Translations under genes and position numbers: made by a program
NCBI GenBank assembly: GCA_003326205.1
Contig: LWTK01000036.1
Span: forward strand, 186,001-250,000
DNA from: Nostoc sp. ATCC 43529
GTDB lineage: Bacteria; Cyanobacteriota; Cyanobacteriia; Cyanobacteriales; Nostocaceae
DNA: 64,000 nt
Reading direction: 5' to 3'
The notes under the pieces: model-generated
Told to the model about the DNA's origin: nothing
Database searches by the model: none
What the model saw: the letters and a program-made list of their open reading frames with translations, nothing else
In this document: positions 8,285 to 16,820 of the stretch, in pieces
How the letters are laid out: every line of letters starts with the position of its first letter
Position numbering within the stretch: the stretch's first letter is position 1

Positions 8285-9985
8285 TTATTTTCCTTCTTGT
8301 CCTTGAGGAGCCGAAAGTTGAGGATTTGATGGGCGGAATGACTGGGGAATTGCCCCACTCCAGACTTGATTAAATTGATCTGGTGTCAATGATTGCAAAA
8401 GGCTGAGATTCAGAGGTTCTTTACTAATGAATGTGGCGTAAGATGGCTGCAAATAAGAGCGGTATTCTGGGCGGTTGAGGAGATGGGTTGATAAGAAAGC
8501 TACGCTTAAAGCGTTGAGATAGGAATAAACAGGAGTAGGGTTAGGGCCTAGTAAAGCAGGCGGTACAGGTAATACACTGTTCTCAGGAGTAGGTTCGGCG
8601 ATCGCACTAAAGTGGGTGGCGTTTTCAATCAAAGCAAGGTACTTATTGGAGTCAGTCAGCCAGGTAAAAGGGAGAATTTGTTCAGATACAGGTGGGGCAA
8701 AAATATCTTGACTACCAGCCACCAACATTACTGGAATTTTAATTTGGCTGATGCTGCCTTGGCCTAAAACTGAACTATTAATAGGATTAATCGCCATGAC
8801 TACCTTGATGCGATCGTCTTTGAGTTGGTAATCTTTTGGGGGTAACTCAGCAGCTTGACACTGCAACAACAGCGACAAATTAAAGAAAGAATTATTGGGA
8901 TTACAGTCTTGGTAAAGCTGGCTAAAGTTAATGGCTGCCCCCGCCAGAGTCAAAACAGTATAACCACCAAAAGACTGACCGATCGCCCCAATTTGCTCAA
9001 AATTAAGTTTTCCTTGGAGGAAGGGATCGGATTTTTCTAAACGCTCAAGTTCATTCAGTAAATACTTAATATCCAAAGGTCGATTGACAAATTCTGCTGG
9101 TTCTGGCGGCCCTGCCAAACCTGCAAAATATAGCTGAATGCGTTCGGCATTACTACCAGGGTGTTCCAATACCGCAACAGCAAAACCATAGGATGTGAGA
9201 TGTTGAGCTAGGTAAGCAAAGGTAAAGCGATCGGAAGCCAGACCATGAGAAATTACAATTAGGGGAAATGGCGGTTTTACTTCAGCTTGGGAATTCGCTT
9301 GAGGTAAATAGATATCTACTGGGAGACGACGATTGCGAGAAAAGTCATTTAACTCAAAGCTTTTTTTCTGCCAAGAGAATTTTCCTGGCGATCGCAAATC
9401 TGGCTGCTGTGAGAAATCAACCTTTGAATTGGCTGCGGCTACCGTCGCTTGTTGTTGGAGAAAACCCACAACTTCATCCTTTTTTTCTATAAGTTGTGAC
9501 AAGTTATCGACAATTCTTAGCCCTTCTGAATAATTGAGCCTGATAGTTTTGCTGGGAAATCTCCGTAGCAAATTTATAACTGTTAAGCCTTCGCGATCGG
9601 CAGCAGCTACGATCAAAGCTGCACGTATGGCATAGAAACCGTTTTGTCGAGACTCAGTGAGCAGTAATTCTCCCAAACGTTGCATCACCTCTTCACCAAT
9701 TGGGGAATAGGTAACCTGAGATACTACCGTAGGACTAACATTGAAGCGTTGCTGGAGTAGACTCCGCAATTGGGCGAGTTGTTCGGGAGTAGCACGGCTA
9801 GCATAGAAAGAAAAGTCTCCATCGATTTTGCCAGCTTTGGCAAAAGTTTCTAGCGAGTCCACAGACAAAGAGAATTCGCCAAAGGGAGGGTAATAAAAGC
9901 TAATGCGATCGGCTGCCAATCCGGGAGTAGCAGTCAAAAAGGTAGATACAAAACTTAAACCCAGGTATCGCCAAAATTTTTTCAT
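8285..9985 (-). CDS. Secreted alpha/beta hydrolase with N-terminal DUF1400 domain
   Basis: About 566 aa. A signal peptide (MKKFWRYLGLSFVSTF through PGLAA) leads into the DUF1400 region (residues about 25-150), a module found mostly in cyanobacteria. The second half is an alpha/beta hydrolase: oxyanion region VISHGLASDRF, nucleophile elbow GQSFGGYT and a late histidine in NATHFSAI. The lid region is large, as in platelet-activating-factor acetylhydrolase or dienelactone-hydrolase relatives. The substrate is unknown; an extracytoplasmic esterase or lipase is likely. ATG 9985 is preferred over the one 11 codons upstream because it starts the signal peptide cleanly. Confidence 0.85.
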   Translation of the reverse strand: MKKFWRYLGLSFVSTFLTATPGLAADRISFYYPPFGEFSLSVDSLETFAKAGKIDGDFSFYASRATPEQLAQLRSLLQQRFNVSPTVVSQVTYSPIGEEVMQRLGELLLTESRQNGFYAIRAALIVAAADREGLTVINLLRRFPSKTIRLNYSEGLRIVDNLSQLIEKKDEVVGFLQQQATVAAANSKVDFSQQPDLRSPGKFSWQKKSFELNDFSRNRRLPVDIYLPQANSQAEVKPPFPLIVISHGLASDRFTFAYLAQHLTSYGFAVAVLEHPGSNAERIQLYFAGLAGPPEPAEFVNRPLDIKYLLNELERLEKSDPFLQGKLNFEQIGAIGQSFGGYTVLTLAGAAINFSQLYQDCNPNNSFFNLSLLLQCQAAELPPKDYQLKDDRIKVVMAINPINSSVLGQGSISQIKIPVMLVAGSQDIFAPPVSEQILPFTWLTDSNKYLALIENATHFSAIAEPTPENSVLPVPPALLGPNPTPVYSYLNALSVAFLSTHLLNRPEYRSYLQPSYATFISKEPLNLSLLQSLTPDQFNQVWSGAIPQSFRPSNPQLSAPQGQEGK

Positions 9986-10160
9986 CAGAAAAACCCATTG
10001 TCTAACCCTGCCAAACAATTATTGTAAAAATGCACAGCTAGCTGTATCTTCCTACAATCATCTGTATTCTACCCAGTTAAAATCGCTGTAAGTAGTAAAT
10101 TTTTCAGCCAAACAGCATTTAATAGAGCGATAATAGATTATAGAGATCAAAATATTTTAT

Positions 10161-10343
10161 ATGTCTTTCACTTCTTGTTCCTCTTGTGTTGTCATCCTCA
10201 ATCAACAACAGGAGGAAAATATCTCTCACCAAAAGCAGTGTCAGGATATGCCAGTTAACAACACCAACAATAGTGGTGAAAATTGTACTGTGATTGAAAA
10301 TGGTCGGGTTGTTGTTAAGCCCTCACAACCACCAAAAAACTGA
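10161..10343 (+). CDS. Possible small Cys-containing protein, 60 aa
   Basis: MSFTSCSSCVVILNQQQEEN starts a short frame with four to five cysteines and an Asn/Gln-rich body ending VVVKPSQPPKN. No clear ribosome binding site is present and no family is recognised. The stop is followed at once by the GACGCGGGG repeat. It stays on the list because the composition is protein-like and the frame does not overlap another gene, but it may be spurious. Confidence 0.3.
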   Translation: MSFTSCSSCVVILNQQQEENISHQKQCQDMPVNNTNNSGENCTVIENGRVVVKPSQPPKN

Positions 10344-10395
10344 CGCGGGGATGCAAAGACGCGGGGACACAAAGAGATTCTAATAATAATCTTGT

Positions 10396-10436
10396 GAATA
10401 GAGAATTCAGAATTCTGAATTCAGAATTCTCTATTC
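10396..10436. terminator. 41-bp near-perfect palindrome abutting the channel stop codon
   Basis: gaatagagaattcagaattc is followed after one base by its reverse complement with one mismatch. It touches the stop of the minus-strand channel gene (10437) and may act as terminator or mRNA 3' stabiliser. The GAATTCAGAATT unit recurs at 31140-31165, 58615 and 59040-59160. Confidence 0.5.
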
Positions 10437-11360
10437 TTACCCGATTTCATCTAAAGGTAAAACATCGTGGAAGCGATTGTAGTCGATGTAGCGATGTCCA
10501 TCAGGTGTTTCGTGGAAGATATCGACAAAGCGATTATTCCACAAAATTTCATTAGCACTATAGCTATGACGGGCATGGACGACTTGTGTAACTGTTTCAT
10601 CAATGCCACTCAAAGAAATCATCAGTATCGAATTTGTCTGCATTAGTGATTCTGCCGTCATTCCATATAAAGGACTAAACTCATCAATCACATGTACCAC
10701 TGACCAGCTTAAGGAAAAGCTAGGTGTTTGGTTCCGCAGCAGCTTCAAATCGTAGATTCTACGCATCGACTGACCTTCTGCTGTTACTTCGTCGCGCATC
10801 AAATATACTCGCATCTGCGCTTCTAAAATCATGTTACGGCGCTGATTAGCAGTGCGAAACATCAAAGTCGGCTTGGCATTATGAGGTGTAATCACCGCTA
10901 CACGGCTAAACATCACGCGGGCGGTTGGTCGAGAGAACCGGGCAAACGCTAGTCCGGTCATCACAGCGATTCCCACCAAACCGATCATCGCTTCAATGGT
11001 AACAATGATATTGGCATAAGTTGTTTTAGGATACATCGCACCGTAGCCTATGGATGCTAGGGTTTGGACGCTAAAGAAAAAAACATCCAAAAAAGAGCCA
11101 GGCCTAGCATTGGCGATACAATCTCCTCCTAGCAAGTAAGCTACGGCGAATACAGCATTAATAGTTACATAAGATAGACAAATCAGTATTAAAAAGCCTG
11201 GCCAGGGAATCGTCAGCAGCAGATGGTAGGGATCGCGCCAGTAGTTATACCATACACCCATCCCCATAATCTCAAACTTTCCATCTCGAACTTGAATATG
11301 AATGCGTGGGAGCAAACGCTGTTTTTGCTTGCGTGAAGGTCGCTTCAGTCGAAATTTCAT
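10437..11360 (-). CDS. Inward-rectifier (KirBac-like) potassium channel
   Basis: 307 aa, the usual length of prokaryotic Kir channels. An amphipathic slide helix region (WYNYWRDPYHLLLTIPWPGF) precedes TM1 (about 53-76). The pore helix and selectivity filter are TLASIGYGAMYP with GYG at 105-107, and TM2 is about 118-138 (IIVTIEAMIGLVGIAVMTGL). The C-terminal half is the beta-rich cytoplasmic Kir domain (SRVAVITPHNAKPTLMFRTA). The gate is likely set by lipids or ligands at the cytoplasmic domain, as in KirBac. It is divergent from the MFS gene, and the two share a short 100-bp promoter region. Confidence 0.92.
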   Translation of the reverse strand: MKFRLKRPSRKQKQRLLPRIHIQVRDGKFEIMGMGVWYNYWRDPYHLLLTIPWPGFLILICLSYVTINAVFAVAYLLGGDCIANARPGSFLDVFFFSVQTLASIGYGAMYPKTTYANIIVTIEAMIGLVGIAVMTGLAFARFSRPTARVMFSRVAVITPHNAKPTLMFRTANQRRNMILEAQMRVYLMRDEVTAEGQSMRRIYDLKLLRNQTPSFSLSWSVVHVIDEFSPLYGMTAESLMQTNSILMISLSGIDETVTQVVHARHSYSANEILWNNRFVDIFHETPDGHRYIDYNRFHDVLPLDEIG

Positions 11361-11459
11361 CTGGAGTAGCTAAAAGAACGATAAGTAAGTATTATTACTA
11401 AGGTTTACAAGTCGCTGTTTTCAGTTACAGTGCAGTTGCAAAGTAATAACCAGGTTGTG

Positions 11460-12644
11460 ATGAATCGAAATTTCTGGATCGCCGCTTTAATTGCTTTTAT
11501 TAATTCCCTTAGTTTTACAGTTTTAATTCCCATTATCTATCTTTATGGCAAACAATTCGGTCTGAGCGATTTGCAGACAAGTTTGTTATTTTCGACTTAT
11601 TCCATAGCTCAGTTTTTTGCAACTCCGGTGATTGGTAAACTTTCCGATCGCTTTGGACGCAAACCTTTACTAATTATCAGTTTAGCCGGAACTGCGTTAG
11701 CTAACTTGATTGCTGGAACAGCGACAACAGCAGTTATTCTTTTTCTCGCCCGACTTTTAGATGGAATTACGGGCGGAAATGCTTCCGTAGCTCAAGCAAT
11801 TATTTCAGATGTTACCATTCCCCAAAAGCGTGCCCAAGGGTTTGGAATTTATGGTGCAGCATTAGGATTAGGCTTTGTACTCGGCCCAGTTACCAGCTTG
11901 TTGGCACAGCAGATTTCTCTGGGATTTGGATTTATAGTTTCCGGTGCAGTGGCATTCGTAGCGTTATTAATCACAATCTTTTTACTACCAGAAACTCTGC
12001 CAACAAAAGCTGAGAAAGCACACAATATCTTTGATTTGGGTTTAGGAAATGTAATTAGAGGTTTAGCTATGCCTAAAATTGGCATACTTCTAATTATCAA
12101 CTTTTGTATTGGCACTACTTTTACTATTTTTACCTATGCTTTTCAACCTTATTATATTAATGTCTTAGGTCAAAATAGCCAGTCTTTAACACTCCTGTTT
12201 TTTGTTTTTGGAGTGTTAGGTGTAATCATGCAAACTTGGGGAATTTCAATTCTCAAAAAGAAAATTAATGTGATTAGTATATTGTTTTTAGGTTTATTTT
12301 TCAGAAGTTTTTCGTTTGTTTTAATGCCAGTCGTTCCTAACATTGTTTATTTTGTACTAGTCAGTATACTCTTTTCGCTATTCAATTCTTTAGTACAACC
12401 GATGATTAGCACGTTAATTTCTCTAAATACAAGAGCAGAGGATCAAGGAACTGCAATGGGATTGAACGCATCTTATTTGAGTATTTCCAATGGTATTGGC
12501 CCTGTGATTGCAGGAATGCTAATTCACCAATCTGACCCCAAAACCTATGGTTATCCATTATATTTAGCTGGAACGTTTACTTTTTTTATATTATTTTTGG
12601 CAATAGTGACTCGCAAAAGATATACGCCTCAAAGTAATTTATAG
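11460..12644 (+). CDS. MFS transporter, DHA1/TetA-like drug:H+ antiporter type
   Basis: 394 aa with 12 predicted membrane helices. The MFS loop 2-3 motif is present (GKLSDRFGRKPLLI), as is the TM5 antiporter-like stretch (GAALGLGFVLGPVTS). DGITGGNASVAQAIISD matches the TetA/DHA1 group strongly. The cargo is unknown. ATG 11460 fits an AGG 6 nt upstream better than the in-frame ATG at 11430. It stands alone. Confidence 0.85.
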   Translation: MNRNFWIAALIAFINSLSFTVLIPIIYLYGKQFGLSDLQTSLLFSTYSIAQFFATPVIGKLSDRFGRKPLLIISLAGTALANLIAGTATTAVILFLARLLDGITGGNASVAQAIISDVTIPQKRAQGFGIYGAALGLGFVLGPVTSLLAQQISLGFGFIVSGAVAFVALLITIFLLPETLPTKAEKAHNIFDLGLGNVIRGLAMPKIGILLIINFCIGTTFTIFTYAFQPYYINVLGQNSQSLTLLFFVFGVLGVIMQTWGISILKKKINVISILFLGLFFRSFSFVLMPVVPNIVYFVLVSILFSLFNSLVQPMISTLISLNTRAEDQGTAMGLNASYLSISNGIGPVIAGMLIHQSDPKTYGYPLYLAGTFTFFILFLAIVTRKRYTPQSNL

Positions 12645-12783
12645 AATAGAATTTAGAAATCAGAATTGACAATAGAGCCATATCATATCGTGTTAGGATG
12701 AAGACTTATCATTAGGACTGACGCTCTGACGCGGAGAAATTTTAATAATAAGTGATTATCCGAACTTGATATCATACCTAAAT

Positions 12784-12820
12784 ATGAGCAAAAAAAATAG
12801 GGCTTGCAATGCTCGCCCTA
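12784..12820 (-). terminator. Rho-independent terminator after the first DUF2382 gene
   Basis: tagggc (12798-12803) pairs with gccctA (12815-12820). Read on the minus strand it is followed by an uninterrupted run of T (12790-12797 complement). It is about 100 bp past the stop at 12921. The short stem limits confidence. Confidence 0.55.
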
Positions 12821-12920
12821 CTGATTTATCTGCTAGAAACTTATTTAGAACAGATTTAAAGTTGGTAAATTACACACCGTTAGTCAGGCTTCAAATCTGT
12901 TTTACTTGTGAATTCTGTAT

Positions 12921-13817
12921 TTATTCAGGCTTTGGTTGCTGACCTTTTGAACAGCGGTCAAACCACTCCTGGTATTTTTTTTGATGTGATTCATCTGCAA
13001 CAGAAATTGCCACTCGCACCTTATTGCATCCGTGGCTTTTTTCGAGTGCGATCGCATTCAATAATAAACTAGCAATTTTAGGTGAACTAAATTCGCCAGT
13101 GACTGTTAAACCGCCGTCAAACTGTGTAAGTTCCAGTGTTTCTCCTTCATTCAACTCCAGCCCAGAAATTTCGCCTCCGCTTAAATCAATTTCTGCAAGT
13201 TGCTTGTGTTCTGGACTGACTTGTTCAACAATTAATTTCTCACGCCGTACAGGAACTTGTACCATCCGGGTTTCAATTTCTTTGCGAACAACTACTTCGC
13301 CTACTCTATGCTTGTTGCTTTCAACAACTAGCCGTTCTTCTAGTAAACGAATAATCTTTTCTTCACTAACGTCTTCTAATTCTGCTGGTTCAACAGAGTT
13401 ATTTGTAGTTTGATTATAAGCTAGTTCTTTAGTTGAGTTTTGTGATAGTTCGGATTTGCGATCGCCTGGTGTTTCTGCTTCTAAATATTCAGGCATATAC
13501 TCTATTTCTGATTTATCTAAGTCTATGAAAACAGATTTAGTCGGATTGTCGATTTTTTTGACTCTCTGGCTCTGCACCCAGAATAAAGAAGCATGTTTAT
13601 CGGTTAAATCCTGATTAGATACGAGAATTTGTTCATTCACTCGGTTAGATATAACTAAGTTCAACCGATGATTACTATCCACAATCAAATCCTGAACCTT
13701 TCCTACTAGCTCACCTTGACTATCAAACACAACAAAGTTTTTCACCTTGTGTTTTAAAGTTGCTAGTAAGGTGTTAGTGTGACTATTTGAGCTTACCTGT
13801 CCAATGTTTCTTACCAT
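12921..13817 (-). CDS. PRC-barrel and DUF2382 protein (paralogue 1)
   Basis: 298 aa. Residues about 20-110 form a PRC-barrel-like domain (FVVFDSQGELVGKVQDLIVD). The C-terminal part has the DUF2382 block (IRLLEERLVVESNKHRVGEV, then VRKEIETRMVQVPVRREKL). The end (GCNKVRVAISVADESHQKKY) is an extra strand-rich tail absent from the other two copies. DUF2382 proteins are linked to stress responses in Deinococcus and cyanobacteria; the mechanism is not known. It is the most diverged of the three neighbouring copies. Confidence 0.85.
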   Translation of the reverse strand: MVRNIGQVSSNSHTNTLLATLKHKVKNFVVFDSQGELVGKVQDLIVDSNHRLNLVISNRVNEQILVSNQDLTDKHASLFWVQSQRVKKIDNPTKSVFIDLDKSEIEYMPEYLEAETPGDRKSELSQNSTKELAYNQTTNNSVEPAELEDVSEEKIIRLLEERLVVESNKHRVGEVVVRKEIETRMVQVPVRREKLIVEQVSPEHKQLAEIDLSGGEISGLELNEGETLELTQFDGGLTVTGEFSSPKIASLLLNAIALEKSHGCNKVRVAISVADESHQKKYQEWFDRCSKGQQPKPE

Positions 13818-13839
13818 CGGTTAGCTATTAGTAAAAGGG

Positions 13840-13912
13840 ACTGAGTACTGGGGAGCGGGTATTGGGGACTGGGTATTAGGAAACAGTCCCTATTTCCCAG
13901 TCCCTATTTTCC
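13840..13912. repeat. GGGACTGGG heptamer-type repeat with hairpin
   Basis: GGGACTGGG (13865-13873) and CCCAGTCCC (13896-13904) are exact reverse complements within an STRR-like block that fills the gap between DUF2382 paralogues 1 and 2. It may end the transcript of paralogue 2. Confidence 0.55.
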
Positions 13913-13913
13913 C

Positions 13914-14834
13914 TTAGCGTTCTTCAATGGGAAGGTTAGGAGCATTTACGTCTAATTCTTCACGGCGTACAGTTTCTTGAGCTTCAACTGTTTCTTGATC
14001 TACGACTTTTCTAACTCTAACTTCTTCCCGCAAAACTGCTTCTTTGCGAATTTCAGGAGTTTCTTCATGGAGTTCAACGCGAGCAACTTCGCCTTCACGG
14101 AAGTCTGCTTCACGTGCAGAAACAGGTCTACCTGCATCGGCTGGTGTTACACGTTCAATCACCACTCGCTCTTTTTCTACTGGTACTGCGACTCGTGCAG
14201 TGTCAGTTTCAACGTGTTTACCAATTGCTACTTCTCCAGTTTTGCGGCGTTGTTTGCCGGCGATTAGTCGTTCTTCATACAACCTCAAAGTTTGATGATC
14301 TTGTTCGTTTAAATTGTATAAAGAAGGCTCATGTTCGTATCTGTAACTATCGCGGTTGTAAGTAGGAGTAGAATAGGTCGTATCTAATGGCGCTGCTGAT
14401 GTTTGTAGAGATGTTGATGCTTCGAGGGGTGTTGACGCTTCTAATGGAGTGGTGTAGTCTCCAGGACGGCGATATACTCCACGCACCCGTTCTTCGTAAT
14501 CGTAGTCAAGCGCTAGGCGTTCGTTGAACTCAGGTAAATCTTCTGCTTGCTCTCTGGTTAAACCAATGGTGTAAACGCGATTGCTATTATAGTCAATACG
14601 ACCGCGACCAATTGGTAGTAATACTTTTTTACCAAAAATCCAGAAACCTAAGTCAACAACTAGATAACGGATATGGCCATCTTCGTCAACTAAAACATCA
14701 TTGACAGTACCAATTTTTTCATCAGTTCCTTGTGTATAAACACCAAGTCCCTTAATATCATGACCATCAAAGCTATCACGATAGTTAGGCTCAAAATCTT
14801 CTAACTTGTAAAGAACCATTCTATTTAACCTCAA
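13914..14834 (-). CDS. PRC-barrel and DUF2382 protein (paralogue 2)
   Basis: 306 aa. N-terminal PRC-barrel (LVDEDGHIRYLVVDLGFWIF), a low-complexity linker with TPLEAST-type short repeats at about residues 130-150, then the DUF2382 module: LRLYEERLIAGKQRRKTGEV, VPVEKERVVIERVTP and EEVRVRKVVDQETVEAQETV. Very rich in Glu, Arg and Val. It is a close relative of paralogue 3, consistent with tandem duplication. Suggested role: soluble stress protein, not shown by sequence alone. Confidence 0.88.
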   Translation of the reverse strand: MRLNRMVLYKLEDFEPNYRDSFDGHDIKGLGVYTQGTDEKIGTVNDVLVDEDGHIRYLVVDLGFWIFGKKVLLPIGRGRIDYNSNRVYTIGLTREQAEDLPEFNERLALDYDYEERVRGVYRRPGDYTTPLEASTPLEASTSLQTSAAPLDTTYSTPTYNRDSYRYEHEPSLYNLNEQDHQTLRLYEERLIAGKQRRKTGEVAIGKHVETDTARVAVPVEKERVVIERVTPADAGRPVSAREADFREGEVARVELHEETPEIRKEAVLREEVRVRKVVDQETVEAQETVRREELDVNAPNLPIEER

Positions 14835-14987
14835 AAATTTTATTTACATTTCCTTATTACTAACTTAGATATTTTTTTACTATTTCACCTCCTTCTGTCG
14901 AAATAAATTATTTAATAAAGAATTATCCAAAGTTGTAGGTTTTTCTAAATATTTTTTAATTCAAATTCTAAAAATATAAATTAAAAC

Positions 14988-15018
14988 GCAGGCAAAGTTA
15001 ATTTTTATCTTTGCCTGC
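14988..15018 (-). terminator. Probable terminator after DUF2382 paralogue 3
   Basis: gcaggcaaag and ctttgcctgc are an exact 10-bp stem with an 11-nt loop. On the minus strand it is followed by GTTTTAATTT. It lies 240 bp past the stop at 15259 in the otherwise AT-rich 14835-15258 gap, where nothing else is seen. Confidence 0.55.
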
Positions 15019-15258
15019 TAAAATTTCTAAATTTACAGCAAAATTCCAGACTAAAACAGATTTTATCTCTAACTATCAGAGCTACTTTGCCGAATTCGCC
15101 AACATAAATAGTTAACAGTTAGTAGATGTATTTTTAACTGATACAGCAATTTGCAGGTAAATGAGATATACATCTAAAAATGATAATTTTTGTGGGCTGG
15201 GTATCTTGCTTGCCCTTGTCTATCTTATTTAAATCAAATGTGCTGTCACTGTTAACTA

Positions 15259-16095
15259 TTAAACAGTTTCATGTCTTATCTCATCGGTTTCCTGTACGTG
15301 TAACTCGCCGGCAGTATCAACATTTAACTCTTCTCGACGAATCGTGTCTTGTGCTTCTACAGTGTCGCGTTCTATTACTTTCTTAACTCGAACTTCTTCC
15401 CGCACAAAGGCTTCTTTACGTATTTCGGGCGTTTCTTCGTAGACTTCTATGCGTGCTACTTCTCCTTCTTGAAACTTAAGTTCGTTGGTATCAACAGTTC
15501 CTGCTTCAGTGGGTACAACTCGTTCAATCAAAACTCGTTCTTTTTGAATAGGCACTGTGACACGTGCGGTTTCAGTTTCAATATGCTTACCTACAGCTAC
15601 TTCCCCAGTTTTGACCCGATGCTTATTAGCAATTAATCGTTCTTCATAGAGCCTAAAAGTTTGATGGTATTGCTCGTTCAACTCGTATAAAGCTGGTTCT
15701 TTTTGGTAATTGTATGTCTCATTATAAGCCACGGTAGTGGTTGAAGGACGAAATACACTACGTACTTTTTCTTCGTAATCGCTATCAATATTTTCGATTT
15801 CTTGATGGTCAGGCAACCTTTCTATTTGCTCTCTGCTCAATCCATCAACATAGACTGTTCTTGCTGAATAATTGATGCGGGAAAGACCAACTGGCAGTAA
15901 GATTTTTTTATTAACAGAATCTAGGTTGGTGTCAATAATGAAATACCGAAAACGACCATCATCGTCAACTAAAACATCGACAACTAAGCCAACTTTTTGT
16001 CCACCCTCAGTATAAACATCAAGTCCTTTTACATCATCTCCGCCAAAAGTTTCTCGATAATTTGGGTCAAAATGTTCAAGTTTGTGAAGAGGCAT
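15259..16095 (-). CDS. PRC-barrel and DUF2382 protein (paralogue 3)
   Basis: 278 aa. Begins MPLHKLEHFDPNYRETFGGD, parallel to the paralogue 2 start, with PRC-barrel (LVVDVLVDDDGRFRYFIID), then DUF2382 (FRLYEERLIANKHRVKTGEV, VPIQKERVLIERVVPTEAGT). Ends in a short HVQETDEIRHETV tail. The repeated pattern VxVxREExxxxR is expected to make an extended beta structure. First gene of the trio in the direction of transcription, but with 420 bp before the next, so probably an independent promoter. Confidence 0.88.
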   Translation of the reverse strand: MPLHKLEHFDPNYRETFGGDDVKGLDVYTEGGQKVGLVVDVLVDDDGRFRYFIIDTNLDSVNKKILLPVGLSRINYSARTVYVDGLSREQIERLPDHQEIENIDSDYEEKVRSVFRPSTTTVAYNETYNYQKEPALYELNEQYHQTFRLYEERLIANKHRVKTGEVAVGKHIETETARVTVPIQKERVLIERVVPTEAGTVDTNELKFQEGEVARIEVYEETPEIRKEAFVREEVRVKKVIERDTVEAQDTIRREELNVDTAGELHVQETDEIRHETV

Positions 16096-16291
16096 ATGCT
16101 GTTCCCAAGTTGTTTATAATCCTTATCAGTTAGTTTAAAAAATACTAGAGTCAATCTCATCCTGCTGGCGACTGAATTAAATGATGATATTTCAGAGCCT
16201 ATAGCTCATACTTTATGATGGTAAGATTCAATTTGAAGACTATTGATAATCAATAGAAATATAACTAAAGTTATAATCCAATACAGTTCAG

Positions 16292-16450
16292 TTAAGAGGA
16301 TGTCTGAAAAGTTTTTGGTGTTGTATTCGAGACTTGTAGATCCCCCTAAATCCCCCTTAAAAAGGGGGACTTTGATTCAGGTTCCCCCCTTTTTAAGGGG
16401 GGCTAGGGGGGATCACGCGAAATATTTAATACTTCTCAGACATCCTCTAA
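16292..16450. mobile_element. MITE-like element with nested GATCCCCC palindrome
   Basis: Ends TTAAGAGGATGTCTGAAAAG and, reversed, TTAGAGGATGTCTGAGAAG are near identical, so the element has about 19-bp terminal inverted repeats. Inside, gatccccctaaatccccctt (16339 on) and its imperfect reverse complement ending at 16414 form a long hairpin. Length about 159 bp, no coding capacity. Confidence 0.7.
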
Positions 16451-16636
16451 GCAATTTTTTCCTTCTCTTTTTTCTCTCTCTGTGTACTCTGCGCCTCTGT
16501 GGTTCGTTAAAAAAAATGACTTTGACAAAGAGTGCTAGCCTTAACACCAAGCGTATTGAGTTATAATCAAAGCGTTAGAGACCAGACTTATTGAAGAAGT
16601 CGGCTATCTTTTCCATAGAAAATTGTTGATGATTTA

Positions 16637-16738
16637 TATATAGTAGGGAACAGGGTTGAGGCAATAGGCAACAGGGAAAGTTGCTTGGTGGGGGTTTAAC
16701 GATTAGTTTATGTCTTAACCTAGCTGACAACTGCTATA
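16637..16738. repeat. TATAGCAG-ended dispersed repeat, copy 3
   Basis: Shares gggaacagg, caataggcaacagg, gggtttaacgattagtt and the closing acaactgctata with the copy at 783-888. The left end is degenerate (tatagtag). Confidence 0.55.
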
Positions 16739-16820
16739 TAATTTCTTAGCTTATTTAATTGTAATATTATTGACATTAAAAATTACCTTGTTCAGCCCAA
16801 GCTAGGATTATTGTTAGTTT

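Larger units (their letters stand above)
16096..16820. other. Intergenic region holding three repeats
   Basis: Contains the MITE at 16292-16450, a CGCAGAGG-type repeat near 16470-16510 (reverse orientation) and copy 3 of the TATAGCAG repeat at 16637-16738. No gene recognised. Confidence 0.7.

Noticed and set aside
16243..16566. 107-codon plus-strand frame
   Set aside because: Consists of a MITE and a CGCAGAGG-type repeat; no native protein sequence.
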